From contig CAJXKP010000002.1 in the NCBI GenBank assembly GCA_913055565.1, forward strand, positions 1-64,000: DNA of 64,000 bases, written 5' to 3'. Position numbers and translations under genes: made by a program. Positions 43,672 to 54,349 of the stretch are shown one piece after another. Each line of letters starts with the position of its first letter. Position 1 is the stretch's first letter. The stretch is from an uncultured Ectothiorhodospiraceae bacterium. GTDB taxonomy: Bacteria; Pseudomonadota; Gammaproteobacteria; Nitrococcales; Nitrococcaceae. The notes beneath the pieces were generated by a model. The model was given only the letters and a program-made list of their open reading frames with translations, did not search any database and was not told the origin of the DNA.

Positions 43672-43919
43672 TGATGAGGGCAACGATCCGGGCACGCACG
43701 CCTTGGCCCCTGGGCCATGGTCCGGTCGTGAGCTTTGCAGGCCTGTTGGTGATTGCCGGTATGGCTGACTGGCCGCTGATGGTGCGCTGCGCAACACGAC
43801 GGCGCGTTTGTGGAATCTTAGGCCCGGTTTGTGGTCGTACGGGGCAGTGATAGTGGGCGGCTCGGAAGGACGCTGGGCTCGCAACCAAACAGGTTTTTTC
43901 GTTTAAAGAGGTCGTTACT

Positions 43920-45332
43920 ATGGAGCTCGACCCGGTACTACTCTCGCGAATGCAGTTCGCCTTCGTGGTGTCCTTTCACGCCATCTTCCCGGTGTTCACC
44001 ATCGGGCTGGCGTCCTATATCGCGGTGCTGGAAGGCATCTTCTATCGGACGGCCAACCCCGAGTGGGAGCGCCTGTCCATGTTCTGGACCAAGGTTTTCG
44101 CCGTGGTCTTCGGCATGGGCGTGGTCTCCGGCATCGTGATGTCGTTCCAGTTTGGAACCAACTGGAGTAGCTTCTCCCAGGCGGCGGCCAACTTTATGGG
44201 GCCGGTACTGAGCTATGAGGTGATCACCGCCTTCTTCCTGGAGGCGGCGTTCCTGGGCGTGCTGCTGTTCGGGCGCGACAAGGTGGCACCGGGCGTCCAC
44301 CTCTTCGCGGCCCTCATGGTGGCGCTGGGAACCTTCGTGTCGTCGTTCTGGATCCTGGCGACCAACAGCTGGATGCATACCCCGGACGGGGTGATGTACT
44401 TCAGCGGGATGTATCAGGTGACTTCCTGGACCGAGGCGATCTTCAATCCTTCGTTCCCGTACCGCTTCGCCCACTTCGCGCTGGCGTCGTTCCTTACCGG
44501 TGGCTTCGTCGTGGCGGGTGTCAGTGCCTATTATCTGATCAATAATCGCGCGGTGAGTGCCAATAAGAAGGCGCTGTCGATGTGCATGTGGATGCTCCTC
44601 ATCGCCACGCCCGCCCAGTTGGTCATCGGCGATATGCACGGGCTGAATACGCTTGAGCATCAGCCGACCAAGGTGGCCGCCATGGAAGGTAACTGGGAGC
44701 GCCAGTCCGGTGCGCCGCTGCTGCTGTTCGCCATCCCGGACCAGGCCAACCAGACCAATCACTACGAGCTAGGTATCCCCGGGCTGGCGAGCTATCTGCT
44801 CAAGCACGACGTCGAGGGTGAGGTGCCCGGCGTGAGCGAGGTACCTCGGGCGGAGCAGCCCCCGGTTGCCATCGTCTTCTGGTCGTTCCGCATCATGGTG
44901 GGGCTGGGCGTGCTAATGATCGGCTTTGCCGCCGCGGGGCTGTTACTGCGTCTGCGCGGTACCCTGTATAGCAATCGCTACTTCTTGCACGGTCTGCGTG
45001 CCATGGCCGTTGCGCCGTTCTTGGCGGTACTGGCTGGCTGGATTACCACGGAGGTGGGGCGTGCGCCTTGGCTGATCTATGGCGAAATGACCCACGCTGA
45101 GGGTGTGACGCCATCGTTAACAGGCGGTATGGCGCTGTTTACGCTGATTGGCTACATCCTGGTCTACGCGGTTATCTTCGTGTCGGGCCTGTACTATATT
45201 ACGCAGATCGTGCGCGCCGGCCTGGAGGGCGAGGTCACCGCAGACGTCGAGGACGATGCCGACCGGCCCATGCGGCCGTTGTCGGCCGCGCATACCGCAT
45301 TCGACGGTGATGGACCAGAGGTGAGGAGTTGA
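43920..45332 (+). CDS. cydA: Cytochrome bd quinol oxidase subunit I (CioA type)
   Basis: The haem-bearing subunit of the terminal quinol oxidase in the inner membrane. The 470 residues include nine expected membrane helices, the haem ligand His19 in SFHAIFP, the second His in RFAHFAL, and the quinol loop GLNTLEHQPTKVAAMEGNWE. The Q-loop is short, as in cyanide-insensitive CioA rather than E. coli CydA. AAAGAGGT lies before the ATG. cydB starts two bases after its stop. Confidence 0.95.
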   Translation: MELDPVLLSRMQFAFVVSFHAIFPVFTIGLASYIAVLEGIFYRTANPEWERLSMFWTKVFAVVFGMGVVSGIVMSFQFGTNWSSFSQAAANFMGPVLSYEVITAFFLEAAFLGVLLFGRDKVAPGVHLFAALMVALGTFVSSFWILATNSWMHTPDGVMYFSGMYQVTSWTEAIFNPSFPYRFAHFALASFLTGGFVVAGVSAYYLINNRAVSANKKALSMCMWMLLIATPAQLVIGDMHGLNTLEHQPTKVAAMEGNWERQSGAPLLLFAIPDQANQTNHYELGIPGLASYLLKHDVEGEVPGVSEVPRAEQPPVAIVFWSFRIMVGLGVLMIGFAAAGLLLRLRGTLYSNRYFLHGLRAMAVAPFLAVLAGWITTEVGRAPWLIYGEMTHAEGVTPSLTGGMALFTLIGYILVYAVIFVSGLYYITQIVRAGLEGEVTADVEDDADRPMRPLSAAHTAFDGDGPEVRS

Positions 45333-45333
45333 T

Positions 45334-46338
45334 ATGGCACTCAATATCGATCTCACGATGATCTGGGCCGTCATCATCGCCTTCGGCGTGGTGATGTACG
45401 TGCTCCTGGATGGTTTCGATCTCGGGGTGGGTATCCTCTTCCCGTTTGCGCCATCCGAGACCAGTCGCGACGAGATGATGAACTCCGTGGCGCCGGTTTG
45501 GGATGGCAACGAGACCTGGCTGGTACTGGGGGGCGCCGGCCTACTCGGCGCCTTCCCGCTCGTCTACACCATTTTGCTACCAGCGCTCTACATCGGTGTC
45601 TTCCTCCTGCTTGCCGGTCTAATCTTCCGCGGCGTGGCGTTCGAGTTCCGCTTTAAGGCCAATAAGTCGCGGTACCTGTGGAACTGGTCGTTCGCCGGTG
45701 GCTCGACGGTGGCGGCGTTCGCTCAGGGCGCCGTCGTCGGGGCCTATATCGAGGGCTTCGAGACCGCGTCCAAGGTCTACATCGGGGGGCCGTTGGACTG
45801 GTTGACGCCGTTTAGCGTGATGACGGGTTTCGGTCTGCTCGCCGGTTACGCCCTGCTCGGCGCGACCTGGATCATCCTCAAGACGGAGGGTCGTACCCAG
45901 GAGTGGGCCTACCGCTTGGTGACGCCGCTGCTCGCTGTCGTTCTGACGGTATTCGCGGTTATCGGGATTTGGACGCCCTACGTTGATCCGTTCGTCTATG
46001 ATCGCTGGTTCGATAATATGTCGACGATCTGGCTCCTTCCGACGCTTACGCTGTTCTGTGCCTGGCGGCTCTGGGTGTCGGCGCGCCTGCGTTACGAAGG
46101 CCAGCCCTTTGTCTGGACCGTGGCCGTGTTCGTGTTTACCTATCTGAGTCTGCTGGCGGCTAAATGGCCCTACGTCGTGCCGCCCACCTACACCCTCTGG
46201 GAGGCGGCGTCGCATCCGGGGTCGCAGCTATTCCTACTGATCGGGGTGCTGTTCGTGACGCCCATCGTCCTGGCCTACACGACCTGGACCTACTGGGTCT
46301 TTCGGGGCAAGGTCGGCGCCGATGCGGGTTATCACTAG
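45334..46338 (+). CDS. cydB: Cytochrome bd quinol oxidase subunit II
   Basis: A 334-residue polytopic partner of CydA. It begins with the typical IWAVIIAFGVVMYVLLDGFDLGVG and has NSVAPVWDGNETWLVLGG, both hallmarks of CydB. The length suits CioB. It lies two bases after cydA and three bases before cydD, so the four cyd genes form one operon. Confidence 0.95.
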   Translation: MALNIDLTMIWAVIIAFGVVMYVLLDGFDLGVGILFPFAPSETSRDEMMNSVAPVWDGNETWLVLGGAGLLGAFPLVYTILLPALYIGVFLLLAGLIFRGVAFEFRFKANKSRYLWNWSFAGGSTVAAFAQGAVVGAYIEGFETASKVYIGGPLDWLTPFSVMTGFGLLAGYALLGATWIILKTEGRTQEWAYRLVTPLLAVVLTVFAVIGIWTPYVDPFVYDRWFDNMSTIWLLPTLTLFCAWRLWVSARLRYEGQPFVWTVAVFVFTYLSLLAAKWPYVVPPTYTLWEAASHPGSQLFLLIGVLFVTPIVLAYTTWTYWVFRGKVGADAGYH

Positions 46339-46341
46339 GCG

Positions 46342-47991
46342 TTGGCCGACGCGTCGGGCTCGGAGCGCTCATGGCTGCGTGACCAGGGCAGCAAGGTAGC
46401 TCGCTATCACGGGGTGGCGGTGGCCGCGGGCACTGTCCAGGGGCCGCTACTAGTGGTTCAGGCCAGCGTCGTCGCCTGGGTCGTGGATCGCCTGATCGCT
46501 GGGCAGTCGGTCTCGCTGGTGGCGCTTGCCGCCGTCCTAGCGACGGTGATCGCGGCTCGGGCGTCACTACAGGCCACCGCCCAGTGGGCCGGGGCGAATG
46601 CGGGTCAGGCTGTCGTCGAGGATGTTCGTGAGCGTCTGCTCGCGCGCATGGCGGCCATCGGGCCGCCCGGGCTGGCTGGCGAGCACTCGGCGGCCCTGGC
46701 TAGCCGAGCGGTGGAGCAGGTCGACGCCCTGGAGGGTTATTACGCGCGGTTTCGACCCCAGCTCGTCATCGCGACGGCGGTGCCGGCGATCATACTGGCC
46801 GCAGTGTTCTGGTTGGATTGGTTGGCCGGCGCGCTGCTGTTGGCAGCGGCGCCCTTGATCCCGCTGTTCATGGCGCTGGTCGGTATGGGCGCTGAGCAGA
46901 TCAACCGGCGCCAGTTCGAGGCACTGGGTCGCCTGGCCGGCCATTTCCTGGATCGCGTGCGGCTGCTGCCGACGCTGCAGTTATTCGGTTACGCTCAACG
47001 CAGCATCGATGAGGTTGCCAGCGCGGCTGATGGGTATCGGCGCCGCAGTATGCGCACGTTGCGGGTGGCCTTCTTGTCCTCGGCCGTTCTGGAATTCTTC
47101 GCCTCGGTTGCTATTGCCACGGTGGCAATCTATATCGGCTTCGCGCTGCTCGGTTACATTGCGTTCGGGCCGGCGCCCTCGGTAACGGTCTTCAGTGGCG
47201 TACTGATCCTGTTACTTGCCCCGGAGTTCTTTCAGCCGCTGCGCACGCTGTCCCAGCACTACCACGACCGAGCCTCGGCGCTGGGCGCGGTCGGCCCTAT
47301 CCGCGAGCTCCTGGACCAGCCCACCCTAGATGCTCGCGTCATGACGCCCGAGCTAACGCCGGGCCATATCGAGGCCAACGAGGTCGGCGTTGAGGATACC
47401 GAGCGAGGGCGACTGGTTGGGCCGGTGTCGTTTCAGGTCCAACCCGGTGAGTGCCTGGTGCTCTGGGGTCCCTCGGGCACCGGCAAGACGACGTTGCTGC
47501 GGCTTGTGGCGGGCTTACAGGCGCCGACGACGGGGAGGGTCCGCGTCGGTGGCGATGGCGGTGTGGCCTGGCTCGGGCAGCGTCCGTTCCTGGTGGCCGG
47601 TAGCATCGCCGATAACATACGCCTGGGCTCGCCAGTGGATGCCGACGATAGAGCCATTCGTGCTGCCGCCGAGTCGGCTGGGGTGACCGCCTTTAGCGAT
47701 GCCATGGCTGACGGCCTCGATAGCGATATCGGTGAGCGAGGTCAGAGCCTGTCGGGTGGCCAGGCTCAGCGTGTAGCCCTGGCGCGGGTCTTCCTCTCGC
47801 AGGCGGCGGTGGTCGTGATGGATGAGCCCACGGCCTCGCTGGACGGGCCGTCGGCCGAGCCGGTGCTGGCGGCGTTGTCGCGGTTGGCGGCCTCGGGTCG
47901 CACCCTGCTCGTCGCGACCCATCATCAGGCGGTGCGGGCTATCGGCTCGGGGGTTATAGAGCTCGACGCGACGCTTGAGGCTGAGGGGTGA
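46342..47991 (+). CDS. cydD: Thiol-exporting ABC transporter subunit CydD
   Basis: Half-transporter that with CydC exports glutathione or cysteine, needed for assembly of cytochrome bd. The 549 residues comprise six membrane helices (about 25-300) and an ATPase domain with WGPSGTGKTT, the signature LSGGQAQRVALA and MDEPTASLDG. The start is a TTG three bases after cydB; no ATG fits the N-terminus and no clear ribosome-binding site is seen, which points to coupling with cydB. Confidence 0.9.
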   Translation: MADASGSERSWLRDQGSKVARYHGVAVAAGTVQGPLLVVQASVVAWVVDRLIAGQSVSLVALAAVLATVIAARASLQATAQWAGANAGQAVVEDVRERLLARMAAIGPPGLAGEHSAALASRAVEQVDALEGYYARFRPQLVIATAVPAIILAAVFWLDWLAGALLLAAAPLIPLFMALVGMGAEQINRRQFEALGRLAGHFLDRVRLLPTLQLFGYAQRSIDEVASAADGYRRRSMRTLRVAFLSSAVLEFFASVAIATVAIYIGFALLGYIAFGPAPSVTVFSGVLILLLAPEFFQPLRTLSQHYHDRASALGAVGPIRELLDQPTLDARVMTPELTPGHIEANEVGVEDTERGRLVGPVSFQVQPGECLVLWGPSGTGKTTLLRLVAGLQAPTTGRVRVGGDGGVAWLGQRPFLVAGSIADNIRLGSPVDADDRAIRAAAESAGVTAFSDAMADGLDSDIGERGQSLSGGQAQRVALARVFLSQAAVVVMDEPTASLDGPSAEPVLAALSRLAASGRTLLVATHHQAVRAIGSGVIELDATLEAEG

Positions 47992-48000
47992 TGCCGGCGT

Positions 48001-49674
48001 ATGGATGAGCTTCGCCCCTACCTTCGTCTGCTACGCGCCCGATGGGCGCGGTTGGTACTAGGCGGCGGCCTCATGCTGGCGACGACCCTGGCGGGCGCGG
48101 GCCTGCTGGCCCTGTCCGGTTGGTTTATTACTGCGGCAGGGGCGGCGGCGGCTCTGTCAGCCGCCAGCGTGGTGGCCTTCGAAGTGTACACGCCCGGGGG
48201 CGCTATTCGTGCCTTCGCCCTGGGCCGTACCGCGGCGCGCTACGGCGAACGTATCCATAACCACGATGCCGTTCTGCGCATCCTTGCGGACCTGCGAACG
48301 GCCGTTTTCGCACGGCTGACCCGACTGGATGCCCTGACCCTGGCGCGGTTCCGCTCGGCGGATCTGCTGAGCCGGCTTACCGGCGATATCGATGCCCTGG
48401 ATGCCCTATACCTGCGGGCGCTGGCGCCACCCCTGGTTGCTCTGCTCGGGATCGCCGCTATAGCGGCCCTGGTTGGGATTTTCGCACCCGCTCTGGCGTT
48501 GGGCTTAGGCATCGTGCTGGCGACCCTCTGGCTGGTGCTGGTGGTTGGGGGGTGGCGCGCCGGCACCGTGCCCTCGGAGCGTTTAGTCGCCCGCACCGAA
48601 GTCCTGCGCCACCGGATCCTGGAGCAGGTCGAGGGACTGCCCGAGCTTTTGAGTTTCGGGACGTTGGAGCGGCACGCTGAGATTACTAATCAGGAGCGCC
48701 GGGCCCGCGCCCGCGAGCAGCGCCGTTTGGCGCTCCGGCATGCGCTGGGCGAGGCCGGTGCCAACGCCGGCGTTCAGACGGCGAGTGCGGTGGCCTTGAT
48801 CGGCGGCGTGGCGCTCCATCGCTCCGGCGATATGGCGGTAGCGGTGATCGTTCTTATGGCGCTGGCGCCCCTCGGTCTCGGGGAGTTGCTTGGCGCTCTG
48901 CCGGGGGGCTTTATCCAGCTCGGTCGCTCGCGGGCCGCGGGGCGGCGGCTGAATGCCCAGCTTGCTGCCAGGACCGCCGTCTCGGACCCCCCATCGCCGC
49001 GACCTATGCCCGTGGGCTCGGCGCTCGCGTTCGAGGCCGTTACCTACGCCTATCGGCCGTTGGCGACGCCGGTGCTAACCGACCTGGATCTAACGGTGGC
49101 TGACGGCGAGCACGTGGCTGTTGTCGGCCGCTCCGGGTCCGGCAAGTCGACCCTGGCCGCGCTTGCCCTGCGCCTCATCGATCCGGGCTCGGGGACGGTC
49201 CGGCTGGGGGACACCCCAGTTAACGAGCTCGGCCTGACGGGGCTGCGTGCTCGGATCGGGTACCTGACCCAGGGTACCGAGCTCCTGGATGCCAGCGTGG
49301 CCACTAACCTCCGCATCGCCCAGCCCGAGGCCGCCGATGAGGCGCTCTACGCGGCGCTGGGGATTGCCGAGCTCGCTGACTTCGTCCAAGGCCTCCCCCA
49401 GGGGCTCGAGACGGGCGTGGGCCAGGCCGGGGCGCGGTTGTCGGGCGGCCAGGCGCGCCGCTTGAGCCTGGCGCGTGTGGTGCTGCGGGACCCCGCCGTG
49501 GTGGTGCTGGATGAGCCGCTGGCGGGGCTCGATGCCGCTACCGCGGATGCCGTGGGTCGCAACCTTGAGGCTTGGCTGGCTGGGCGCACGGTGCTCATGC
49601 TCGCGCACGCGCGCACGGCGCTACCGCCGGCATCACGCGTGCTAAGGCTCAGCGGTGGCGCGCTGAGCGCCTGA
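48001..49674 (+). CDS. cydC: Thiol-exporting ABC transporter subunit CydC
   Basis: The second half-transporter, 557 residues. Six membrane helices are followed by an ATPase domain with GRSGSGKST, LSGGQARRLSLARV and LDEPLAGLDA. The N-terminus MDELRPYLRLLRARWARLVLGG is typical of CydC. It starts ten bases after cydD. A MITE-like repeat follows the gene. Confidence 0.92.
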   Translation: MDELRPYLRLLRARWARLVLGGGLMLATTLAGAGLLALSGWFITAAGAAAALSAASVVAFEVYTPGGAIRAFALGRTAARYGERIHNHDAVLRILADLRTAVFARLTRLDALTLARFRSADLLSRLTGDIDALDALYLRALAPPLVALLGIAAIAALVGIFAPALALGLGIVLATLWLVLVVGGWRAGTVPSERLVARTEVLRHRILEQVEGLPELLSFGTLERHAEITNQERRARAREQRRLALRHALGEAGANAGVQTASAVALIGGVALHRSGDMAVAVIVLMALAPLGLGELLGALPGGFIQLGRSRAAGRRLNAQLAARTAVSDPPSPRPMPVGSALAFEAVTYAYRPLATPVLTDLDLTVADGEHVAVVGRSGSGKSTLAALALRLIDPGSGTVRLGDTPVNELGLTGLRARIGYLTQGTELLDASVATNLRIAQPEAADEALYAALGIAELADFVQGLPQGLETGVGQAGARLSGGQARRLSLARVVLRDPAVVVLDEPLAGLDAATADAVGRNLEAWLAGRTVLMLAHARTALPPASRVLRLSGGALSA

Positions 49675-49699
49675 ATGAGGGTACGGCGGGGACGGGGGC

Positions 49700-49863
49700 A
49701 GCAATTCTAATCATGTGATCCCCAGGAGTGCCCGTGGTCGCGTTCCCCCCTGCCGAGGGACGCCATAAACCGTCCCTGGAGGCTCGACTGCGGCCTTCCC
49801 TGGCCGCAGACGCCCTCAGCAGCGGGGAACGCGACCACCCCGAAAGCCGAAATGAGAATTACT
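49700..49863. mobile_element. MITE-like hairpin element, copy 2
   Basis: A 164-bp relative of the element at 41848, with terminal repeats AGCAATTCT and AGAATTACT and the same long-hairpin plan. The outer arm has one changed base and the inner arms some mismatches. No clear target duplication is visible, so it is probably older. It may also act as a terminator for cydC by its stem; no T-run is present. Confidence 0.75.
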
Positions 49864-50007
49864 GAAGGCCGGGGCCTCTCCTCGCCTCAAAGCCCTCGGT
49901 TGTTTTAGACTCTCCGCTAGCAGGGCATCACGGCCTTACCCGACCGCAGGGCCGTATCAGGTGCCACCGGTAACGCGGCGTGGCGAGCCGTCTCTAGGGG
50001 AGGTCGC

Positions 50008-51426
50008 ATGAGCGCTAAGACACTCTACGACAAATTGTGGGACGAGCACGTTGTTCGCGAGAACGACGATGGCACCGTTTTGCTGTACATCGACCGGCAG
50101 CTGGTCCACGAGGTCACCTCCCCCCAAGCGTTCGAGGGACTGCGACTAGCCGGCCGGGCGCCCTGGCGCAGCAATGCCAACCTGGCGGTCGCTGATCATA
50201 ACGTTCCCACCACCGATCGCCAGCAGGGCATCGAGGATCCGGTCTCGGCGCTGCAGGTGTCCACGTTAGCCGATAACACCCGGCAATACGGCATCACCTC
50301 GTTCGGTATGACGGATGCGCGTCAGGGCATCGTCCATGTCATCGGACCGGAGCAGGGCGCTACCCAGCCCGGTATGACGGTAGTGTGTGGCGACTCGCAT
50401 ACCTCGACCCAGGGCGCGCTAGGGTGCCTGGCGTTCGGTATCGGTACCTCTGAGGTGGAGCACGTCCTGGCGACTCAGACACTGATCCAAGCCAAGGCCA
50501 AGTCGCTGCTTATTAGCGTGGATAATCAGCTGCCACCCGGGGTGACCGCTAAGGACATCATCCTGCACATTATCGCGACCATCGGCACCGCCGGCGGGAC
50601 AGGCTATGCCATCGAGTACGGCGGCGAGGCCATCCATGCGTTGTCCATGGAGGGCCGGATGACCATCTGCAATATGTCCATCGAGGCAGGCGCGCGGTGC
50701 GGCATGGTCGCCGTCGATGACACCACCGTCGAGTACATGCGCGATCGGCCCTATAGCCCCAAGGGTGAGTACTGGGATCAGGCGGTCGAGTACTGGCGGA
50801 CCCTGGTCAGCGATGATGATGCCGAGTTCGATCGAGTCGTGGCCCTGGATGCCCGCAATATCGAACCCCAGGTCAGCTGGGGGACGTCCCCGGAGATGGT
50901 GGTACCCGTTAGCGACCAGGTGCCCGATCCGGCCGACGAGACCGATCCGGTCAGGCGCGACGGCATGGAGCGCGCCCTGGCGTACATGGATTTGCAGCCG
51001 GGTACGCGCATGCGTGATATCCGTCCGGATAAGGTCTTCATCGGATCCTGCACCAATGCGCGCATTGAGGATCTGCGCGAGGCGGCCCGTATCGTCGATG
51101 GCCAACGCGTGGCCGACGGCATCAAGCTGGCCATGATCGTGCCCGGATCGGGCTTAGTAAAACGCCAGGCCGAGCGCGAGGGGCTCGATCAGATCTTTAA
51201 GAACGCCGGCTTCGAATGGCGCGAGGCGGGCTGCTCGATGTGTCTGGCGATGAACTCGGATCGCCTTGAGCCGGGTGAGCGCTGCGCCTCGACCTCCAAT
51301 CGCAATTTCGAGGGCCGCCAGGGCCAGGGCGGCCGCACGCATCTGGTCAGTCCGGCCATGGCGGCAGCGGCGGCCGTGGCCGGCCATTTCGTCGACGTCA
51401 GGGAGCTTGGGCATGCAGCCGCTTGA
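50008..51426 (+). CDS. leuC: 3-isopropylmalate dehydratase large subunit
   Basis: Aconitase-family enzyme of leucine synthesis that isomerises 2- to 3-isopropylmalate. The 472 residues match LeuC. The [4Fe-4S] cysteines are in [13 protein letters not shown] and [23 protein letters not shown] and HNVPTTDR-like motifs (DHNVPTTDR) complete the active site. GGGGAGG lies before the ATG. It overlaps leuD by 14 bases. Confidence 0.97.
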   Translation: MSAKTLYDKLWDEHVVRENDDGTVLLYIDRQLVHEVTSPQAFEGLRLAGRAPWRSNANLAVADHNVPTTDRQQGIEDPVSALQVSTLADNTRQYGITSFGMTDARQGIVHVIGPEQGATQPGMTVVCGDSHTSTQGALGCLAFGIGTSEVEHVLATQTLIQAKAKSLLISVDNQLPPGVTAKDIILHIIATIGTAGGTGYAIEYGGEAIHALSMEGRMTICNMSIEAGARCGMVAVDDTTVEYMRDRPYSPKGEYWDQAVEYWRTLVSDDDAEFDRVVALDARNIEPQVSWGTSPEMVVPVSDQVPDPADETDPVRRDGMERALAYMDLQPGTRMRDIRPDKVFIGSCTNARIEDLREAARIVDGQRVADGIKLAMIVPGSGLVKRQAEREGLDQIFKNAGFEWREAGCSMCLAMNSDRLEPGERCASTSNRNFEGRQGQGGRTHLVSPAMAAAAAVAGHFVDVRELGHAAA

Positions 51427-52060
51427 GCATATCGATGGGCTGGTGGCGCCGCTGGATCGCGCCAACGTTGATACGGATGCCATCATCCCCAAGCAGTTTC
51501 TGAAGTCGATCAAGCGAACGGGATTTGGGCCTAACCTGTTCGACGAATGGCGCTATCTCGATCACGGCGAGCCCGATAAGGACAATAGCGAGCGGCCGCT
51601 CAATCCCGATTTCGTGCTCAACCAGTCACGCTATCAGGGAGCGAGCGTCCTACTCGCTCGACGCAATTTCGGCTGTGGCTCGTCGCGCGAGCATGCCCCC
51701 TGGGCGCTACTCGATGATGGCTTTCGGGTCATTATCGCCCCGAGCTTTGCCGATATCTTCTACAACAACTGCACCAAGAACGGCATCCTGCCGGTCGAGC
51801 TTGCGGAGGAGCAGGTCGAGCGACTGTTCCAGCAGACGTATGCCAATGAGGGCTACCGGCTGACTGTCGATCTGCCCGAGCAGACGGTCACCCTGCCCGA
51901 CGGCGAGGTGATGCGTTTCGATATCGATGAGTTCCGGAAGTACGCGCTGATCCGTGGGCTCGACGAGATCGGGCTGACCCTGGAGCAGGCCGATGAGATC
52001 CGTGCCTACGAGGCACGGCGTCGGCAAGACAAGCCCTGGATCTTCGATGCCGTTGACTAG
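51413..52060 (+). CDS. leuD: 3-isopropylmalate dehydratase small subunit
   Basis: A 215-residue swivelling subunit that pairs with LeuC. It shows [41 protein letters not shown] and [14 protein letters not shown]. The ATG at 51413 matches the family start; the frame upstream is within leuC. GGGAG lies 7 bases upstream. Confidence 0.97.
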   Translation: MQPLEHIDGLVAPLDRANVDTDAIIPKQFLKSIKRTGFGPNLFDEWRYLDHGEPDKDNSERPLNPDFVLNQSRYQGASVLLARRNFGCGSSREHAPWALLDDGFRVIIAPSFADIFYNNCTKNGILPVELAEEQVERLFQQTYANEGYRLTVDLPEQTVTLPDGEVMRFDIDEFRKYALIRGLDEIGLTLEQADEIRAYEARRRQDKPWIFDAVD

Positions 52061-52090
52061 CCCTGCCGCCGCGAGTCGGAGTAATCGGTT

Positions 52091-53173
52091 ATGAGCCGTC
52101 GTGTCCTGCTGTTACCCGGGGATGGCATTGGCCCCGATATCGTGGCGGAGGCACGCAAGCTGCTGACGGCCTTGGCCGATGACCATGGCCTGGATCTCAG
52201 CCTCGACGAAGGATTGATGGGCGGTGCGGCCGTGGATGCCACGGGGGTGCCGCTGCCCGACGAGACATTGGCTCAGGCGCGCGCTAGTGACGGCGTGCTA
52301 ATGGGTGCCGTGGGTGGGCCCGCCTGGGACGGTCTGGAGCGCGCTCAGCGCCCCGAGACGGGTCTGCTGAATATCCGTCGCGAGCTCGGGCTCTTCGGCA
52401 ATCTGCGCCCGGCGATGTTGTATCCCCAGCTCGCTGAGGCCTCCGCGCTGCGTCCCGATGTCGTCGCGGGTCTGGATCTGATGATCGTACGCGAGCTCAC
52501 GGGGGGTCTGTATTTCGGCGAGCCGCGAGGCGTTGAGACACTACCCGATGGCCGCCAGCGCGGCTGGAACACCATGGCCTACGACAGCGCGGAGATCGAG
52601 CGCATCGGCCGCCTCGCGTTCGAGGCGTCGCAGCGGCGCAACGGTCAGCTTTGCTCGGTGGACAAGGCCAATGTCCTGGAGGTTAGCGCCCTGTGGCGGG
52701 AGGTTATGAACGGCCTCGCCACCGAGTACTCGGATGTCACCCTGTCGCACATGTACGTCGATAACGCCGCCATGCAGCTCGTGCGTGCCCCGCGGCAGTT
52801 CGATGTCATGGTTACCACGAATCTGTTCGGGGATATCCTGTCGGACTGCGCGGCGATGCTCACGGGCTCCATCGGGATGCTCCCGTCGGCCGCTCTGGAT
52901 GAGTCGGGCCGGGGGCTGTACGAGCCGGTCCACGGCTCGGCCCCCGATATCGCGGGTCAGGACAAGGCCAATCCCCTGGCCACGATGCTGTCGGTCGCCA
53001 TGATGTTGCGTTACAGCCTTGACGCCGGTGAGCTCGCGGATCGTGTCGAGGCGGCTGTGGGCAGCGTCCTGGCGTCGGGCCAGCGAACAGCGGATATACA
53101 TACCGAAGACACTCGCCTTGTGGGCACGGCGGCCATGGGGGATGCCGTAGTGGCCGCTTTGGGCGCGACGTAA
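52091..53173 (+). CDS. leuB: 3-isopropylmalate dehydrogenase
   Basis: NAD-dependent oxidative decarboxylation in leucine synthesis. The 360-residue protein has [19 protein letters not shown], the substrate arginines in [27 protein letters not shown], and the metal site [32 protein letters not shown] is the cofactor region. It is 30 bases after leuD. Confidence 0.97.
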   Translation: MSRRVLLLPGDGIGPDIVAEARKLLTALADDHGLDLSLDEGLMGGAAVDATGVPLPDETLAQARASDGVLMGAVGGPAWDGLERAQRPETGLLNIRRELGLFGNLRPAMLYPQLAEASALRPDVVAGLDLMIVRELTGGLYFGEPRGVETLPDGRQRGWNTMAYDSAEIERIGRLAFEASQRRNGQLCSVDKANVLEVSALWREVMNGLATEYSDVTLSHMYVDNAAMQLVRAPRQFDVMVTTNLFGDILSDCAAMLTGSIGMLPSAALDESGRGLYEPVHGSAPDIAGQDKANPLATMLSVAMMLRYSLDAGELADRVEAAVGSVLASGQRTADIHTEDTRLVGTAAMGDAVVAALGAT

Positions 53174-53218
53174 CCGAATGGCCGCAGGCGAACCAACTAT
53201 CGACATGGAGCAGTAGTA

Positions 53219-54334
53219 ATGCAGCGTATTGGGTTTGTTGGCTGGCGCGGCATGGTGGGCTCAGTGCTCATGCAGCGCATGCTGGCTGAGGATGATTTCC
53301 GCGATATCGAGCCGGTGTTCTTCTCGACGTCCCAGACGGGGCAGCCTGGGCCTGATATCGGCCGCGAGGTGCCGCCGCTCAAGGATGCCACCGATGTCGA
53401 CGAGCTCCGTGCCATGGATGCCATTGTCACCACCCAGGGTGGTGATTACACGGAAAAGATCTACGGTCCGCTGCGCGATGCCGGCTGGGATGGCTATTGG
53501 ATCGACGCCGCGTCGACGCTGCGCATGGGCGACGACAGCGTCATCGTGCTGGATCCGGTCAATCGCAGCGTGATCGACGACGCTGTTCGCGACGGCGCGC
53601 GTGTATTCGTCGGCGGTAATTGTACCGTCAGCCTGATGTTGCTCGCTATGGACGGGCTCATCGGTGAGGGGCTGGTGGATTGGGTGGCTCCCATGACCTA
53701 TCAGGCCGCCTCCGGCTCGGGCGCACAGCACATGCGCGAGCTGGTCGCGCAAATGGGGTATCTGCGGGATGCGGCGGGCTCCGAGCTCGATGATGCCTCA
53801 TCGTCGATCTTGGACGTGGATCGCAAGGTTAATGACGCGCTGCAGTCCAGCGATTATCCGGCCGACAACTTCGGTGTGCCGTTGGCGGGCAGTCTCATCC
53901 CCTGGATCGATAAGCTCATGGAGTCGGGGCAGAGCAAGGAAGAATGGAAGGCCGGGGCTGAGAGCAATAAGATCCTCGGGCGCACGGAGAACCCGATCCC
54001 AATCGATGGCATCTGTGTGCGCGTTGGCGCCATGCGCTCGCATGCCCAGGCGCTGACGGTGAAATTGAGCAAGGATGTGCCGATCAGGGATATCGAGGCC
54101 ATGCTCGCTGAGGCGAATCAGTGGGTATCCGTGCTGCCCAATGAGCCGGCCGCAAGCCAGCGCGGACTGACCCCGGCCGCCGTCAGTGGGACCATGGATA
54201 TCCCGGTTGGGCGGCTGCGCAAGCTGGCCATGGGGCCCGAGTATTTATCGCTGTTCACGGTGGGCGATCAGCTGCTCTGGGGTGCGGCTGAGCCGTTACG
54301 GCGCGTGCTGCGCATCCTTCGCGGAACCCTCTAG
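53219..54334 (+). CDS. asd: Aspartate-semialdehyde dehydrogenase
   Basis: Reduces aspartyl phosphate for lysine, threonine, methionine and diaminopimelate. The 371-residue protein has [10 protein letters not shown] for NADP binding and the catalytic Cys135 in [10 protein letters not shown]. Length and the insert between residues 170-230 match the gram-negative type. GAGCAG lies before the ATG. The usg paralogue follows 15 bases later. Confidence 0.97.
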   Translation: MQRIGFVGWRGMVGSVLMQRMLAEDDFRDIEPVFFSTSQTGQPGPDIGREVPPLKDATDVDELRAMDAIVTTQGGDYTEKIYGPLRDAGWDGYWIDAASTLRMGDDSVIVLDPVNRSVIDDAVRDGARVFVGGNCTVSLMLLAMDGLIGEGLVDWVAPMTYQAASGSGAQHMRELVAQMGYLRDAAGSELDDASSSILDVDRKVNDALQSSDYPADNFGVPLAGSLIPWIDKLMESGQSKEEWKAGAESNKILGRTENPIPIDGICVRVGAMRSHAQALTVKLSKDVPIRDIEAMLAEANQWVSVLPNEPAASQRGLTPAAVSGTMDIPVGRLRKLAMGPEYLSLFTVGDQLLWGAAEPLRRVLRILRGTL

Positions 54335-54349
54335 GGCGGAGGCTCGACG

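Noticed and set aside
43641-43850. A 69-codon frame between the APH-kinase gene and cydA
   Set aside because: It begins inside the end of the kinase gene, has no binding site and an Arg-rich composition typical of chance frames.
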